DNA from: Atriophallophorus winterbourni
Lineage: Eukaryota > Platyhelminthes > Trematoda > Plagiorchiida > Microphallidae
Assembly (NCBI GenBank): GCA_013407085.1
Contig: JACCGJ010012890.1
Coordinates: forward strand, 1 to 64,000
Length of the DNA stretch: 64,000 nt
Reading direction: 5' to 3'
The position numbers and the translations under genes are program-made. The notes beneath the pieces were generated by a model. The model did not search any database. It was given only the letters and a program-made list of their open reading frames with translations, and had not been told where the DNA came from. Below are positions 48,801-59,500 of the stretch, piece by piece. Position 1 is the stretch's first letter. Each line of letters opens with the position of its first letter.

Positions 48801-49236
48801 AGTAGCTAACGTATAATAAATCTAGTAAAGCACTGTGAAGATCTTTGGACTATGCGCCTTCCTATTGTTTTTTATTAGTGTATTATGAACGATTTCTTTC
48901 GAAGTTGAGCGTATTTAGTCCCGTCGAGTTTGATTTAAAGAAATTAAAATTAATTGTTCTTAATCACACATTGTTTATCGAGTATCCACAAACATACGTG
49001 AGCATCGTTAGAAAAAGATTTTCAAATGATTGAACCCATTTGATTGCAGTTTGTTAAACGATCAAGGAAAATGTAGTGTACTCGTCCCTTCACATCTCGG
49101 CGCCCATTCCGCTCGTCTCTTCGAGAAGGAACACATGCACCTCGTTCAAGAATTACCAATATCATTGGGAGTCACAAAAGCGACCATCATTCGAACAGAA
49201 AGAAGAAAGTTGAATACGAGAGATGAGGATGCGTAA
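39106..49236 (+). CDS. THUMPD2: THUMPD2-like guanine-N2 RNA methyltransferase (nine exons)
   Basis: Spliced by eye into one frame of about 387 codons. Exons: 39106-39204, 39234-39367, 39414-39588, 39619-39693, 39728-39780, 39816-39897, 41918-42128, 42216-42363, 49050-49236 (TAA at 49234). All phases agree. The N-terminal part resembles a THUMP region (VERVFL near residue 58). Then come EVNVLLSNN at 161-169, LPLAHRSHVKHFGLRST at about 180-196, SAM-binding motif I LDPMCGKG at 211-218, and catalytic DFPFGKK at 291-297. Human THUMPD2 acts with TRMT112 to make m2G in U6 snRNA; the flatworm role is inferred. The protein is shorter than the roughly 500-aa human one. The exon 2/3 junction is the least certain. 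Confidence 0.8.
40636..40745 (+). repeat. R repeat, copy in THUMPD2 intron 6
   Basis: Begins 'tatgaaagcacaagccgg' and runs to 'cctagacagatatgagg', followed by an A-rich stretch. Confidence 0.8.
41573..41675 (+). repeat. R repeat, second copy in THUMPD2 intron 6
   Basis: Begins 'tatgaaagcacaagcctg' and ends 'cctagacagatatgag' plus an A-rich tail. Same orientation as the copy 0.9 kb upstream. Confidence 0.8.
41918..42363 (+). other. THUMPD2: THUMPD2-like gene, exons 7-8 (methyltransferase core)
   Basis: Exon 7 encodes motif I DPMCGKGILLLEAA and GCDVSADQIELSRENF, ending in phase 1. Exon 8 restores the codon and encodes FDHVLCDFPFGKKYG with the catalytic D-x-P-F. Acceptors are TTATAAAG and TTAATCCAG; the donor after exon 8 is GTGAGT. 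The intron between the two exons is 87 nt. Confidence 0.85.
42499..42700 (+). repeat. R repeat, diverged longer copy in THUMPD2 intron 8
   Basis: Diverged first half ('gccgcactatcagatgg', 'accgtcaggttgcatgg', 'ctagacaaatataa') followed by the distal part ('aatcagtttagcacggtgtt'). Confidence 0.6.
43118..43168 (+). repeat. R repeat, left piece interrupted by an RTE LINE
   Basis: 'tatgaagtcactagcctg' to 'gcactgtcagag', the first 50 bp of the family. The rest resumes at 46734, beyond the LINE. Confidence 0.75.
43169..46733 (-). mobile_element. RTE-like LINE, near full length, decayed, with target-site duplications
   Basis: Minus-strand order: 5' end at 46733, ORF start near 46523 (MTITTKTNS), endonuclease (IRAMNARTLRQIG, CCLSETRLYDP near 46200; DMNARLDRLD near 45810; final SDHALVRC near 45515). 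RT motifs include ISLTPIITR near 44630, DFKGAFDSV near 44480, GCPISPFLFNFVIDAI near 44270 and LDYADYIVLL near 44180, where the catalytic YADD is changed to YADY. The C-terminal part ends near 43570 and the 3' UTR ends in ATC units at 43169. Flanks ACTGTCAGAG (43159-43168) and ACTCTCAGAG (46734-46743) form a 10-bp duplication with one mismatch. Several frameshifts and an internal rearrangement near 43930-44010 make it dead. Confidence 0.85.
46534..46571 (+). repeat. R-like motif within the 5' region of the RTE LINE
   Basis: 'gggatactgccaggtcgccc' followed by 'atgcctagacag' parallels the R core 'gatactgtcaggttgccc' and 'aggcctagacag'. The same motif lies at 59303-59335 in the second RTE copy, so it belongs to the LINE. 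Confidence 0.55.
46734..46860 (+). repeat. R repeat, right piece after the RTE LINE
   Basis: 'ctcagagactgcacatggg' continues the copy begun at 43118, running on to 'cctaggtctagacggatata' and 'gtgactccagcgtgtttcc'. Confidence 0.7.
46870..47265 (+). pseudogene. Ty3/Gypsy protease-to-RT fossil with internal deletion
   Basis: Remnants in order: a strand like HAVIGG near 46935 (end of aspartic protease), RRRDRHKLIDTTTRL at 46947-46991, LSEFPELFPP near 47080, then directly YIDEVLIASKT near 47122 and the block after it ending VSVNPDKCLFHVDT near 47250. In an intact element several hundred codons of RT separate the last two parts, and YIDE stands where YIDD is expected. The fossil lies inside THUMPD2 intron 8. 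Confidence 0.65.
47266..47934. other. Unassigned stretch in THUMPD2 intron 8
   Basis: No gene recognised. The last 230 bp repeat the motif 'gagttcgttgta' or close variants several times (about 47725, 47815, 47900, 47910), which may be a degenerate mobile-element end. Confidence 0.3.
47935..48050. repeat. TA-rich microsatellite
   Basis: Long run of TA units with interruptions, changing to 'tatcta' units at the right end. Any open frame across it is meaningless. Confidence 0.9.
48064..48225 (+). CDS. Unrecognised 53-aa open frame
   Basis: An ATG-to-TAA frame with balanced composition and amphipathic helix-like content (ELAVTKLRHVNEDLLDYTLE, then LAKFYMP). It could be a gag-like helix of a Gypsy relative, since a Gypsy fossil lies 0.8 kb upstream, or a chance frame. 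No motif decides it. It sits in an intron between a microsatellite and an RTE remnant. Confidence 0.25.
   Translation: MATTWMDKRCELAVTKLRHVNEDLLDYTLELAKFYMPNCFKEAAVCIRIKRLE
48255..48350 (-). pseudogene. RTE LINE 3' UTR remnant
   Basis: 'gcgccattatgaactttcct' and neighbouring bases correspond to the RTE 3' UTR block at 43395-43440 ('ccatgcgtcataacaagct'). A short diverged fragment. Confidence 0.45.
49050..49236 (+). other. THUMPD2: THUMPD2-like gene, terminal exon 9
   Basis: Acceptor TTTGATTGCAG ends at 49049. Exon 8 ends in phase 2 and this exon supplies one base, giving ISTLLNDQGKCSVLVPS, the form of a methyltransferase C-terminal helix and strand after the catalytic motif. It ends with a basic tail and TAA. 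The 6686-nt distance from exon 8 is bridged by phase and motif only. Confidence 0.65.
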
Positions 49237-49401
49237 TTTGTTTTTCGATATGTTGATTTGGTATTATATTTTTATTGCACATTTTTATTGTAAATGAAGT
49301 GAATCTATGCCAGATTGTTTACATGCACAGCGTGAAGATGTATATATAGAGAATGAAACTTGTCACATTTTCTACGTTTTTTGTGTGCGTCACTTATTAA
49401 A

Positions 49402-49407
49402 AATAAA
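49402..49407 (+). promoter_or_regulatory. Candidate poly(A) signal AATAAA
   Basis: An AATAAA about 165 nt after the THUMPD2-like stop codon, in AT-rich sequence. Placement fits a 3' end; the cleavage site is unknown. Confidence 0.45.
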
Positions 49408-49409
49408 AT

Positions 49410-52400
49410 TTGGTATAGATTGATTTTCGTTCTTGTGAAGAACCCGTGCACCGCTTAATTAAGAGCAGAAATTGGCTTGTCAACTTATCCTAGGTTACGA
49501 CACTTCCAGAAGTAATTACGCAACTTTCACGTGGGTTTTGTTTATATTTGAAATAGATGCTGTAGAAGCAACGCCGCTTGCACTTTTTTATAACAGATCA
49601 TTTTCACAGATCGAAACTCATTTGACGAAAGCGAATTGTAAATCCCGTATAACGACTGGATGCCATTTACAGAGCCCACATCCAACAATGGTGTAGGGGT
49701 GTTTGACTGCCACCCGTGAAAACAAGGCCGGGAATCACCTCAAGCCACCGATCACAACCACGTGAAACCCGAAGCGGCTGTGGCAAAGGTGATGGCCATT
49801 GATCAGCATTTCTGAGGGTGTTAGACCAAGGTTTTTATCGCAAACGAAAATCAAGGGTTTATAACGATGATTTAAAATATGAGGCTTTGATTTTTCATTG
49901 AGCCTTTCTCGTATACCGCAAGGATTTAGCATTCATTATCTGTACAAGTGAACAAGATTCCCAGATCTCTATAGACTAAGTGGCGTATTTATTTAAAAAA
50001 AACCTTGCATATTTTTTAATTCCTTATTAAGTTGATGGGGGCTCAAGGTGGGTGTCTATTTTGATTTTTTTAGCACGGAGCAGTTCGATATGAGTTGACT
50101 CAATGAACAGGGTGCTGGGTTGATGCAGACATTTTCCCAACTATTGTTGATATCTTTTTACACCTTTGTATGAATGTGACATGGGTCGAGTGCGTTCCGC
50201 AAAATGCTCAACGAAGGCGAAATTCGAACCTGGACGATTGAAAGTTCAACATTCCATCGCGGTCATGCAGTCTGATTTCATATTCATAAAATTTTGTGCA
50301 CATTTCAAAGGACGCTTATATCGGATCTCTCATTGGCTAACAAATCTATGGTTGTAATTCTGCGTTTTTTTACAATAAGCAACAGACAATTAATTTTGAA
50401 GGGACATTTTTATGCGAGCACTTCAGCAGAAACTAAAATAACCTGGATACATCGGCAAATGAATAGTGTTAAACCAAACGACACATTCAATCCAAGTGTC
50501 CATCTTTCACAGCTGGATTCCAACGTTCTAACAATTGACTCAATGGCACATAACCGGCATTGTAGCGTTCCGCATCAGAGTACTTTGCCTTCCAGAGACA
50601 TCCAAGTGGTTGCACTTTTCCCAAGTATAGCACACGGATCCATAGGGCATCAAGCGGGGGCGATGCGTCCGAGTTTTCTAGCGCCTCCTCGTCGTTCTTT
50701 TGTAATTGATTCTTGTCCAAATAAAGCTCGAAAATCAAATCCGAGCAAAACGGTGGCCAATACCCATCGAAGCAACCCAGTGCGTACAGCAGAAGCAAAA
50801 GGGTGGAGTCATGGCAGGAGTACAGGTGGAACTTGGAGATTCTGGGACGGGAAGGAATGTTGGGAGTTTATTTCATTGCCTCGTTTTTATCAAACAGACT
50901 TCAACAAACATTACCAGGGAGAATTAAGGAAGCATGGGTGAGCAAACGGTTCTGCGTTGTAAATTAGGTGATTCTCTGTAGCCGTACTGTACATCGCGAA
51001 TTCAGTCATGATAGCAGTTGTTCTTTTTAGACTTGAACACAAAATATTTGAAACCATACACGAGCTCCGTTACTACGCGGTATAACGCTATCATACATGT
51101 ATCACGAATGACGATGAGCGTGTCTTATTGCCACATGATTATGTTTCGGGAAAATGATGGTTTCAGCCAACACATTAAATTGTCAGCCATATCATTCCAA
51201 CCGCCCATGGGTCCCCATTCAGGTAAAAGAACGTTTTACGTAGCCTAGAGCGGTGGTATTTTTTTACACTGCGCGACGTCATTGCCTAGTCACCCAGAAC
51301 TATTCCAAGATCTGCAAACAACGCACAATGTGAGGAGACCTTATCAAAACTTTCAAACATCGGAATTTCATTTAAACCGTCATTCCTTTTTCTAACAACC
51401 TTTGGTAATATGATCCTACCACCGAATGCGATCAATTCCACTGACAAACGGGTCAAATAGAGAAAACAACTGAACATCTTTGGTTCAGATTGGCATTGTT
51501 TCGCAACCAGACACAACTGGGTTGTACATTAGACCTTTAGTACGGAATCACTAACGGCAAGACCTCGTCATCTACTGAATTCCAGCATGAATACAGGAGG
51601 TGGGTAAAACGAAATTATTAACTGGTTCCTTTCCCGTGCTGACCGTTTAAATTTCAACTCATCCCTCAGACACCAGCGTGCTCCTCGAGGAATCGTTGAT
51701 GGCAAGCAAGTTAGTGCACGCTCAATCCAAACTCGAGGTTTGGTAATATAATTCTCTTGAAAATGAAAATATTTCTCACAACAGACAGCTTCACAGTATT
51801 TCGTGTTCGATTGGATCGAGTTCCATCGGATATTGTGGAAAACCACGACAGTTAGTCTACAAAGGGCAGGGCGTTGTTCAAGTAACTGACAACGTGTGAG
51901 GAATCGATATATACAACTTCGCCAAAGTCAAGACCCAAGCTGTTTCTCATATCTGCTCGGAACGGCTATTACCAATAGGCTTAAACTGTACCAAAAGTCC
52001 AGCAATAATTCTGTCAGAAGCCAAACGTGCCGTTGAGTCAAGATCACCGGATGGGCGTATATGGTAATGGATAGATAATTAAGCGAGCTAGATTGGTGCA
52101 CATGCGTTTCCGATAAACCAAATATTATATCGCGTATAGCAGTAGGCTGATGATGAATGTGCTTTTTAGTAACTGTTGGCGCAATAATGAATCATGCAAA
52201 CAGTTGAAAGAAAAGCAATGTTAAGAAATTTTCGTATAAGTTCGACTAACTCACTTCATTAAGACTCACCTGTTATAATTTTTCATGTTAAAAAGTATCA
52301 TGTGAAGTACCGAGCCGATGGCAACAAAGATGTTTTGGTCCCATTCACTGAAAAGTGGAGTAAGTAGTTGAACAGGATTAATTTCAAACGAATTGTTCTC

Positions 52401-52666
52401 GTACGAAGCAAATTATTTGTGATCAAACTACTGATGATTCAATATAGAAGCACCAGTGGTGTCCGGTGCATCAGAAAATTAAAGACAAGACAAAACGCAA
52501 ATGGACACAAGAAAACAAATTCAGATCGCTAATCGATTTGCTGTCAGATAGTCACGTGGATAGTATGAGCATTTGAGACAAAAAGTCAGTTTGCTACAGA
52601 AATTAAGAATCACTCTTCAATTTGGAAGAATTCAAGTCTAGTTTGGATGTACCTGAGTAAAGTTGT
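49410..52666. other. Unassigned region downstream of the THUMPD2-like gene
   Basis: No supported gene or family. The longest open frame (50294-50941 plus, 215 codons) has no recognised domain, is paralleled by a long minus frame at 50487-50798, and its composition does not favour either strand. Confidence 0.35.
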
Positions 52667-52855
52667 GCATGGATGTGCAATCGTACATTACTTCTGCGCT
52701 GTGCGGCTAACACCGTGCTACATTGATTGGACACCGGTAGTGAGCTGGAGTCTCACTACAATTCCTGACTAGTCCTGGGCAACCTGACAGTATCTTAGCC
52801 TGCGTGCAGTCTGTGACTGTGCGGCACTTTGCATGGATCAGATTCGTGTTCCCAT
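52667..52855 (-). repeat. R repeat, longest copy, with internal hairpin
   Basis: Carries both halves of the family. On the minus strand it runs from the 'agattcgtgttcccat' end (here 'tggatcagattcgtg' on plus) through the core to 'gcggctaacaccgtgctac'. An exact inverted repeat GTAGTGAG (52737-52744) and CTCACTAC (52752-52759) forms a hairpin that is also present in the copy at 61.1 kb. Confidence 0.8.
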
Positions 52856-53164
52856 ACCTACATTCCTGAGTGTAGTTGACTAATGGCGATATCGTTACTC
52901 AGGCCTCAACCAAAAGTTAAAAAGATGAGAATGAAGCTTCTGATGGTCAGGTGCCTTTGACACCCTGGTGAGCGATTCGCAAATCCGTTTCTTGAATATT
53001 CTTCGGTCTAAATTAGTTGAGATTGCCTGGTCCGCTTTGTTGGCACAGTATTTTTCCCAAAGATTTAAGTTTGAATCTTGTACTGTGATAAAATGAAAAA
53101 TAGATATTGCTCCGGAAATTTATTTATATCAATGGCATATAGCGCTCCGCACGGATTGGCATCT

Positions 53165-53400
53165 GTTTCGCTCTCTCTTCAAGGATGATTGGAGATTTAA
53201 TCGATATTCGTGTTTTCTTTGTCGCGTGGACCAACTCTTCGATTGGATAAGACATCAGCCTCTTGCAGAGAATATATCATCGAACCACCAAGCTTGTACG
53301 TGATTTAAAGCAAACAATACGAAGATCGTATTACAAGTCTCAATCTATTCGACTCTCGCAACACATATTACCGAAACAATGCTGTCCCTGAGGATGCTTC
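53165..53400 (+). pseudogene. LINE C-terminal fragment
   Basis: Frame pieces DISLLQRIYHRTTKLVRDLK near 53252-53311 and YEDRITSLNLFDSR near 53320-53361 match the segment that follows LINE RT domains (compare 6600-6845). Frames are broken. Confidence 0.65.
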
Positions 53401-54615
53401 GAGGTACAACCGAAGCCTCCCCTTTGATTCTGTTACTAGCAGCCGGATCGAACCGCAACCCAAGCACAATTGATGAGATTGTCTACGGATACACTAGGAA
53501 ACGGATAGTATTTTTTCTATTTAATCAGCTAGCAAAACTTACTCTCGCCGTCCTAAAAATTCCCACAGCAGTTCTTCGCAAGAAAGTCTGTCCATCGTGG
53601 AGAAGACATCATCCAATCCCGGAGGTATCGGAAATCCGGCTCTCTAAAATGAAATGTAAGACCGTTACATAAAGAATTCAGACAGACAGCTGAACTCAGT
53701 GAAATGCAAAAACAACGGTAAATATGCAATAGTTTTATTTTGGCACAGATGCGAGTACCATTGCCATATGCAAGAAAACAAAGTTTGTCCTCAATGAGTG
53801 TGCCAATAGTTTGGTAAGACAAAGCTCAATTGTCGATTGCTCTCGTGCAGTTACGAATATTAAACTGGAATAGAATATTCAAAGTTGTTTGACTCAAAAC
53901 AACTTTACGAGTAACAAACTAGCCGATGCTACCACAGTTGACCATCCGATAATACAATAATTTTAAGATAGTTGTTTCGAACCATTCACAATACTAAAAA
54001 TAGGGAAAAATATTGAGTCCATCAGACAGCGGCGCGCAGAATGAGGTACAAAAAGTAACTCGTGACGCGGTAATTGAAGAGTGGAAGCAGAGGTAGTGTA
54101 AGAAGAAAGAAGAGAATTACTTCATTCTTGTTCACGAATTTTCAGTAATTAAATTCATTTCTCCACAAAACTGAGACAAAATGAAATGTATGAAATAACA
54201 CAAAATGAAGTTAGAAAAATGACGAGGAGCTCCTAGCATTAGTTATCAAACTGTCATTGTAGCGAAATTCTGAGAAAAATTCGGTATGCGTGAATACAAA
54301 TATAATAACGTCGCAACGGAGGCAATATTGAGCGAGAATGGTGACATCAAAATCAAGTATTACATCGATTAAAGATTTTTTTACAATTTCGACGTATTGT
54401 GTGAAGCAGCAAGTGGGGATCTTGAGTTAAATCGCGGCGACAAACAATTTGAGAGTAAGCCGTAAGGAATCCGTAATGTAGGGATAGCTCTAATCACCAG
54501 AAGACCAGCTCAGCATTCGACCGAATACAGACCCTGTAGCTTTTATCACAATAAAAACCATTTGATCAGACCTTCAATAGTGATATAATATTTGATATGT
54601 ACCCAACGGTCATTG
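53401..54615. other. Unassigned stretch
   Basis: No supported gene. The 97-aa frame 53379-53672 begins inside the LINE fragment and has no motif. Confidence 0.3.
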
Positions 54616-54690
54616 CCACAGTGGCATAGCTGATAGGACGGTCGACTTTCAATAAGACGGTCCAGGATGGAATCCTACCCTGCTGCACAT
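54616..54690 (+). repeat. tRNA-like SINE head
   Basis: 'gtggcatagctgataggacg' has A-box form. It is followed by an anticodon-arm-like GGTCGACTTTCAATAAGACG, with a loop CTTTCAA that would read UUC, and a T-arm AGGAT-GGA-ATCCT in place of the B box GGTTCGAATCC. There is no 3' acceptor strand, so it is not a functional tRNA. It is most likely the Pol III head of a tRNA-Glu-type SINE; the body may extend to about 54850. Confidence 0.5.
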
Positions 54691-54849
54691 TTTGGATATG
54701 AAATAGGTGCCAACAATATTTGGGAAAATAACTGCGACAATCCGTGTCCCTGTCTAGCGGGTGAAATCATAACATCTGTACAGTTTCGTGTCAAAAGAAA
54801 TCTGAAATAAGCACCGACCCTATGAGTTCTCGTAGATAGCTGAGGAATA

Positions 54850-55718
54850 AAAATGAACGGCTATAAGCACTCTTTGTGATCTTGGTTGTAGTGATGAGGA
54901 TTTTAAAGGAAATGGGTGTAGAACTGCAGAATTTGCTATTTAGATCAGCAATGTGAAATAGATGATATTGTGGAAATATCAGTCGGTACCTGTCTAGCTA
55001 GGTAATCATCGCGGACAAAATATATTGGACAGTCTGTTGAAGATGGTCGAAAGTCATCCAGTAACGTCTCCACGCCTGAAATTAGAGACAAAACAAACTG
55101 GTGAATGTTAGGGATAATATTTCAGTCTCAATAATTCAGCGAAAAAAGTATAAACTGCATAAATATGCATTAAACTATAGTTTTTTAATTTTTTGGCTTT
55201 AAATCAGAAAGAGAAGTATTTTGTAATTTCGGAAAGCAAAATGCATAAAAAAAGTGCCATGAACCAAATAAATCGATTTCTTCGAGTCTTTTAGGGAGAG
55301 CGCATGAAAGTGAGAATGCGCGGGTACATGGTTATTTTTGTAAAGGTATTTATGACGAATCGCAATTCGAGAATTGTTGGTAAATAACGTGGGAAGGACT
55401 TCCATTTAACATAATTAACCACTGCGCAATGTGGTATGAAAAAACTACCGTAATCTACCCGTTGTGCGACCGGAATATACGGGAAAACATTATCCTGGTC
55501 TATATCAACGTGATTTAAAGTTTCTTAATCATAAAATATCCTTAGTGACAGGCAATTCCTCGATTCTCCGTAGAATTTGTACAGAGTAAATAAGAGGTAA
55601 TTGTGATTTTAGATCGTAATTTCCAAAAACAAGCAACCAACAAAGCAAATCTCGACTGCGCAACTGGGAAGTATCAGTCGTATAAAATTAATCGGTTAAC
55701 GCTAATACGTCGCTCGTA
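54850..55718. other. Unassigned stretch
   Basis: No gene recognised. Short blocks near 54755-54775 and 54990-55015 share 'cctgtctagc.(g)ggt', a possible decayed repeat pair. Confidence 0.25.
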
Positions 55719-56187
55719 ATCATCATCATCATCATCACAGACAGCATTACACCGGTAGCGCGTACTGAATGCTTAACTGCCACACAACCATGAAAAAGTA
55801 AAATCCTAAAAGATGGGGAGGGTGGGACTTAAACCGCAACGGATTCTATAGAAGAGTAAGCACAAACAAACGGGGTAGAGGTGCCTACACCTCGAATAGA
55901 ACATGCATTCAAACAAGTTTCGTGAACGAGTAGAGCGACATCAACATGACAGCTTACTTGCGGCTTTCACTGTCATGCATCATTACAAGCTTTTCTCGTC
56001 ACTCCGCTTGACAACATCGAAGATTAAGCAAACACTCCACAAGAAGATGCTTAGTGGCAAGACCGCCATTGACACGGTTTCGGGACTATCCTGAAGCGTA
56101 AACTAATCACTCCTGCATATCTGATCGCGGGACACCAGCCAGGAAGACGCGCTGCGCCTACTTTGAGAAGGTTACTAGTAAGGGTTT

Positions 56188-57396
56188 TTAACTGCTATGC
56201 CATGTGACGCTTTGGCCACCCCGAGATTTACGCCAATCAGGATGTGGCGTCGCAAAAAGAATCTGTTTCGGAAGTCGGTGGTCCGGCATCCGTAAAACGT
56301 GACCCAGCCAGCGTAACCTATGCAGGTTGATCTGCTTCTCTATATCAACATTACTACCCAACAACTTATTTCGGAGAGCATCGGTGCGCATACGATTGTA
56401 ACAGCTAACTTCTAGAATGTTGCGGAGACACCGGTTGTCAAATACTTGGAGACGCTGAATATGTTCTTTGCGTAAGGTCCAGGTTTCGCATCCATATAGT
56501 AACACAGCCCGAACTGTCGCTTTATAGACTCTACCCTTGAGTAGCAGAGACAGTCCCTTCTGACGCCATAGGTGACCTAGGTTGCAGAATGCTACAGTCG
56601 ATTTAGAAATGCGTGCCGAGACCTCGTTATCTAACGATGCAGAATTATTGATACAACTACCGAGATACGTAAAACGATCCACAATTTCAAGCGACTGATT
56701 GTCAAGTAATAAAGTGCTGTTCGATATGTCGATGTCCTGCAGCAGAACACTGCACTTAGAGGGTGCAAAACGCATTCCAAATGCGGGCACAATACTAGAT
56801 AGCTTGTTCAGTATCGCCTGTGCATCTGTGTACGAGTCGAAGAGCAGAACTATATCATCAGCATAATCCAAGTCAAGAAGCTTGACGCCTGGCAGTATGT
56901 GAACTCCGAAATCTGGGGCACCATCTTTGCATAACTCCATAATTGCATCAATTACAAAATTGAACAAAAACGGAGAAATCGGGCATCCTTGTCGGACGCC
57001 GCTTGTGGTGTGGAATTTGTGTGAGACTTCGTTGTAAACCCTAACGCATCCGGATGTATGAGCATAAAGCGCACGTAGTATGTTGACATACTTTCGCGGA
57101 ACGCCTTTGCGCAGCAAGGTCTTAAACAGGACATTTCGATCGACTGAATCAAACGCTCCTTTGAAGTCTAAAAAGATGGCTATTGTCGGCTGTCGATAAG
57201 TGCGCCGCAGTTCTAAGATCCGTCGAAGAGTAAAAATGTGATCGACACAGCCTCTGCCAGGCCGGAAGCCAGCTTGCTGCTCTCGGATCTGTGATTCCCT
57301 ATGCGATGTTAATCTTCGAAGACATATGGACGCTAATAATCTCGTAATGATGGGAGTGAGACTTATCCCACGATGATTAGAGCATGAGCTTCGCAC
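56188..57396 (-). pseudogene. RTE LINE reverse transcriptase and C-terminus (402 codons)
   Basis: RT domain: ISLTPIITRLLAS near residue 11, QAGFRPGRGCVDHIFTLR near 42-59, motif A LDFKGAFDSVDR near 76-87, motif B TSGVRQGCPISPFLFNFVID near 129-148, catalytic DYADDIVLLF near 173, and the thumb SLEIVDRFTYLGS near 232-244. The C-terminus WLGHVLRMPDHRLPKQILF near 366-384 is the standard RTE tail. All catalytic residues are present; only the link to the endonuclease frame is broken. Confidence 0.85.
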
Positions 57397-57494
57397 ACCT
57401 TTTTTAAATATAGGTATGATAACCGATTCGCCTCAACTCGGAGGGACGGATTCTGATAACCACACTTCACGGAGGAGATCGCCTAATGTGCTGA

Positions 57495-58841
57495 TTAGGA
57501 CTTGGCCACCTTTTTGAACAAGACAGGTGGTATGTCATCGGGGCCAGCAGCTTTTAATCGTTTCATGGATTCGATACATTCTTTAATTTCTAAATCATTA
57601 GGGGGATCTACGCTAACAGACCAAGCATCACACTGCTTCAAATGGGGGAAAGATTCTGTTGCAGGCGACCAGCTGAATTGTTCTTCGAAATGTTCGGCCC
57701 AACGTGAGAGGCGCCGATTCTTATTAGTGATAAGAGTACCGTCTATTTCAGCGATAGTCTCACTCACTCCTTTTTTCGTAGGCCCAGTCGATCGAATGAG
57801 TTGGAAGAGTTTTCGCACGTTACCCGCATTATTTGCTATTTCCATTTCTTCGACCTTATTTAGCCACCACCTTTCTCTGTCTAGTCTTGAGCTCCGTTTA
57901 AGTTCATTCCTCACGCGTCTACGCTCTGTGTTGTGTCCAGGACCATGAGGTATTTGGCGTCGCTGGTGAAGAATTTCGATAGAGCGCTGTGAAATCCAGT
58001 GGGACTTTTGGGTGGGTTGTGTAGTCTCACAGGCTGTTGTTGCAGCGGCTCGCATAAATCCTGCTATTTTGTTCCACCTTTCATCGGCAGTTGCACACTG
58101 AGCAACTGGGAGTGAGTTACACAAGTTGGCCCTATAAATGTCTTGAACTGCAGGCAGAGAGAATTTTTCGAGCACAATGCGTTTCCCATTCGAAGGGTTC
58201 GTACCGGAGAACTTTAATGAGAACCTACATCGCACAAGAGCATGATCTGAATCTATGCAGGTATTCCAAAAGGAGCGGCAGTCCTCAATGCAACCTCTCC
58301 AGCGAGCACTTATTGCGATATGGTCGATTTGGGCCGAAGGTTGGCTTCCATTCGGCGAGCGCCATGTGGCAATTTGACATCTTTTGTGGCGAAAAGAAGT
58401 GCTGCTAATGAATAATCGAGATTGTGCACAGAATTGTATAAACCGTTCACCATTATCTGTGCGTTGGCTTTCGAGACCAAACATGCCACCTAATTGTGAT
58501 TCAGATGTATCTAAGCGACCTAGTCTGGCATTCATATCTCCTGCTAAGACAACAATATCGGAGCTTTTGGCACGTCGCAAAAGAGCATAAAGATCGTCGT
58601 AGAAGGCGTTCTTCTCGTCGTCGGAATTGGTGTTAGTTGGAGCGTAAGTTGCTACAATAAACAAGCATCTCTGATTAGAAGATTTTGAGTTTGGTCTAAT
58701 ATTAGTGGCTAGTCTAACTGCGCACATCCTGCTATTCCACGGAATCCAATCGATAAGACATGATTCGGCACGTGAATTCAGTACTATACCAACACCCGCC
58801 TGTCCTGAGATGGCAGCTACAGAATCACCAGAGCAGCGCAA
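57495..58841 (-). pseudogene. RTE LINE endonuclease plus connector (448 codons)
   Basis: Endonuclease part of a single-ORF RTE protein. VVLAGDMNARLGRLD near residues 95-109 (catalytic Asp/Asn), IDHIAISARW near 173, and SDHALVRCRFSLKF near 200-213 (terminal SDH intact). Then a basic connector and LKAAGPDDIPPVLFKK at the C-terminus, which leads into RT. The N-terminal endonuclease start lies further upstream in other frames (about 59000-58850), so this piece is incomplete on both sides. Confidence 0.8.
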
Positions 58842-59500
58842 AAAGTAGCGAGTTGAAAGGTTTGGGGCAGTAAGTTTAGTAATTATGGACGGATCATATA
58901 AGCGCGTTTCCGATAAACAGCAAACATCAATAGATAGACTAAGGTAAGAGCCAGTGCAGCTTGCTGGCCTATTTGTCTGAGAGTTCTGACATTCATGGCA
59001 CCGATGTGAGCTGAAGCCCGTGGTTTCAGAAAGTGGTCTGTAAATTCGCGAACTGAAAATGTTCCAACATGTTCAGCGCGGTCTTTTCTAAAGCTGTGAT
59101 TGACAGACGGAGAGTTGTTAAGAGTGGATGGGGGAGGGAAAGGGTCAGAAACAGTTTGAAGAGTAGGGCCAGGAATAGCTTGTTTTCGCTTACCCGCCCT
59201 GCTGTATGCAGCAGGAAGGCGACCCTGTTTATCGTGCGCGACGGCCGATGCACTATGGAGTTAAATTTCGCATTAATAGTCATAGTCATGATTGTATGCG
59301 GGCTGGGATACTGCCAGGTCGCCCATGACTAGACAGGAGAACAATTAGGGTTCTCGACCAAAGCCTTTGGCTAAAAAGCCTGACCCACAAGGCAGCGGGT
59401 TATGTTGAGACCGTGTTCGTCTGACCTCTATCCATTGACCTTCCTGGTATGAGTGACTCTAAAGGTGCTCGGAGAGCACCACCCAGCATAGCTCAATGGG

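Larger units (their letters stand above)
55719..59500 (-). mobile_element. RTE-like LINE, near full length and best preserved
   Basis: About 3.78 kb. Its 5' end at about 59500 matches the 5' end of the copy at 46733 (both read CCATTGAGCTA on the minus strand). The 3' end has six ATC units at 55719-55736, as is usual for RTE tails. Coding pieces are 59289-59026, 58841-57495 and 57396-56188. One frameshift in a homopolymer near 57515 and a stop near 57450 separate endonuclease from RT. Target duplications were not found at its ends. Small number of defects suggests a recent insertion. Confidence 0.85.

Noticed and set aside
50294..50941. 215-codon plus-strand frame
   Set aside because: Longest frame without a known domain outside the LINEs. 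It is paralleled by a long minus frame, has no splice or start context, and no recognisable motif, so it was not called a gene.
53379..53672. 97-aa plus-strand frame
   Set aside because: Begins within a LINE C-terminal fragment in a different frame and has no motif of its own.
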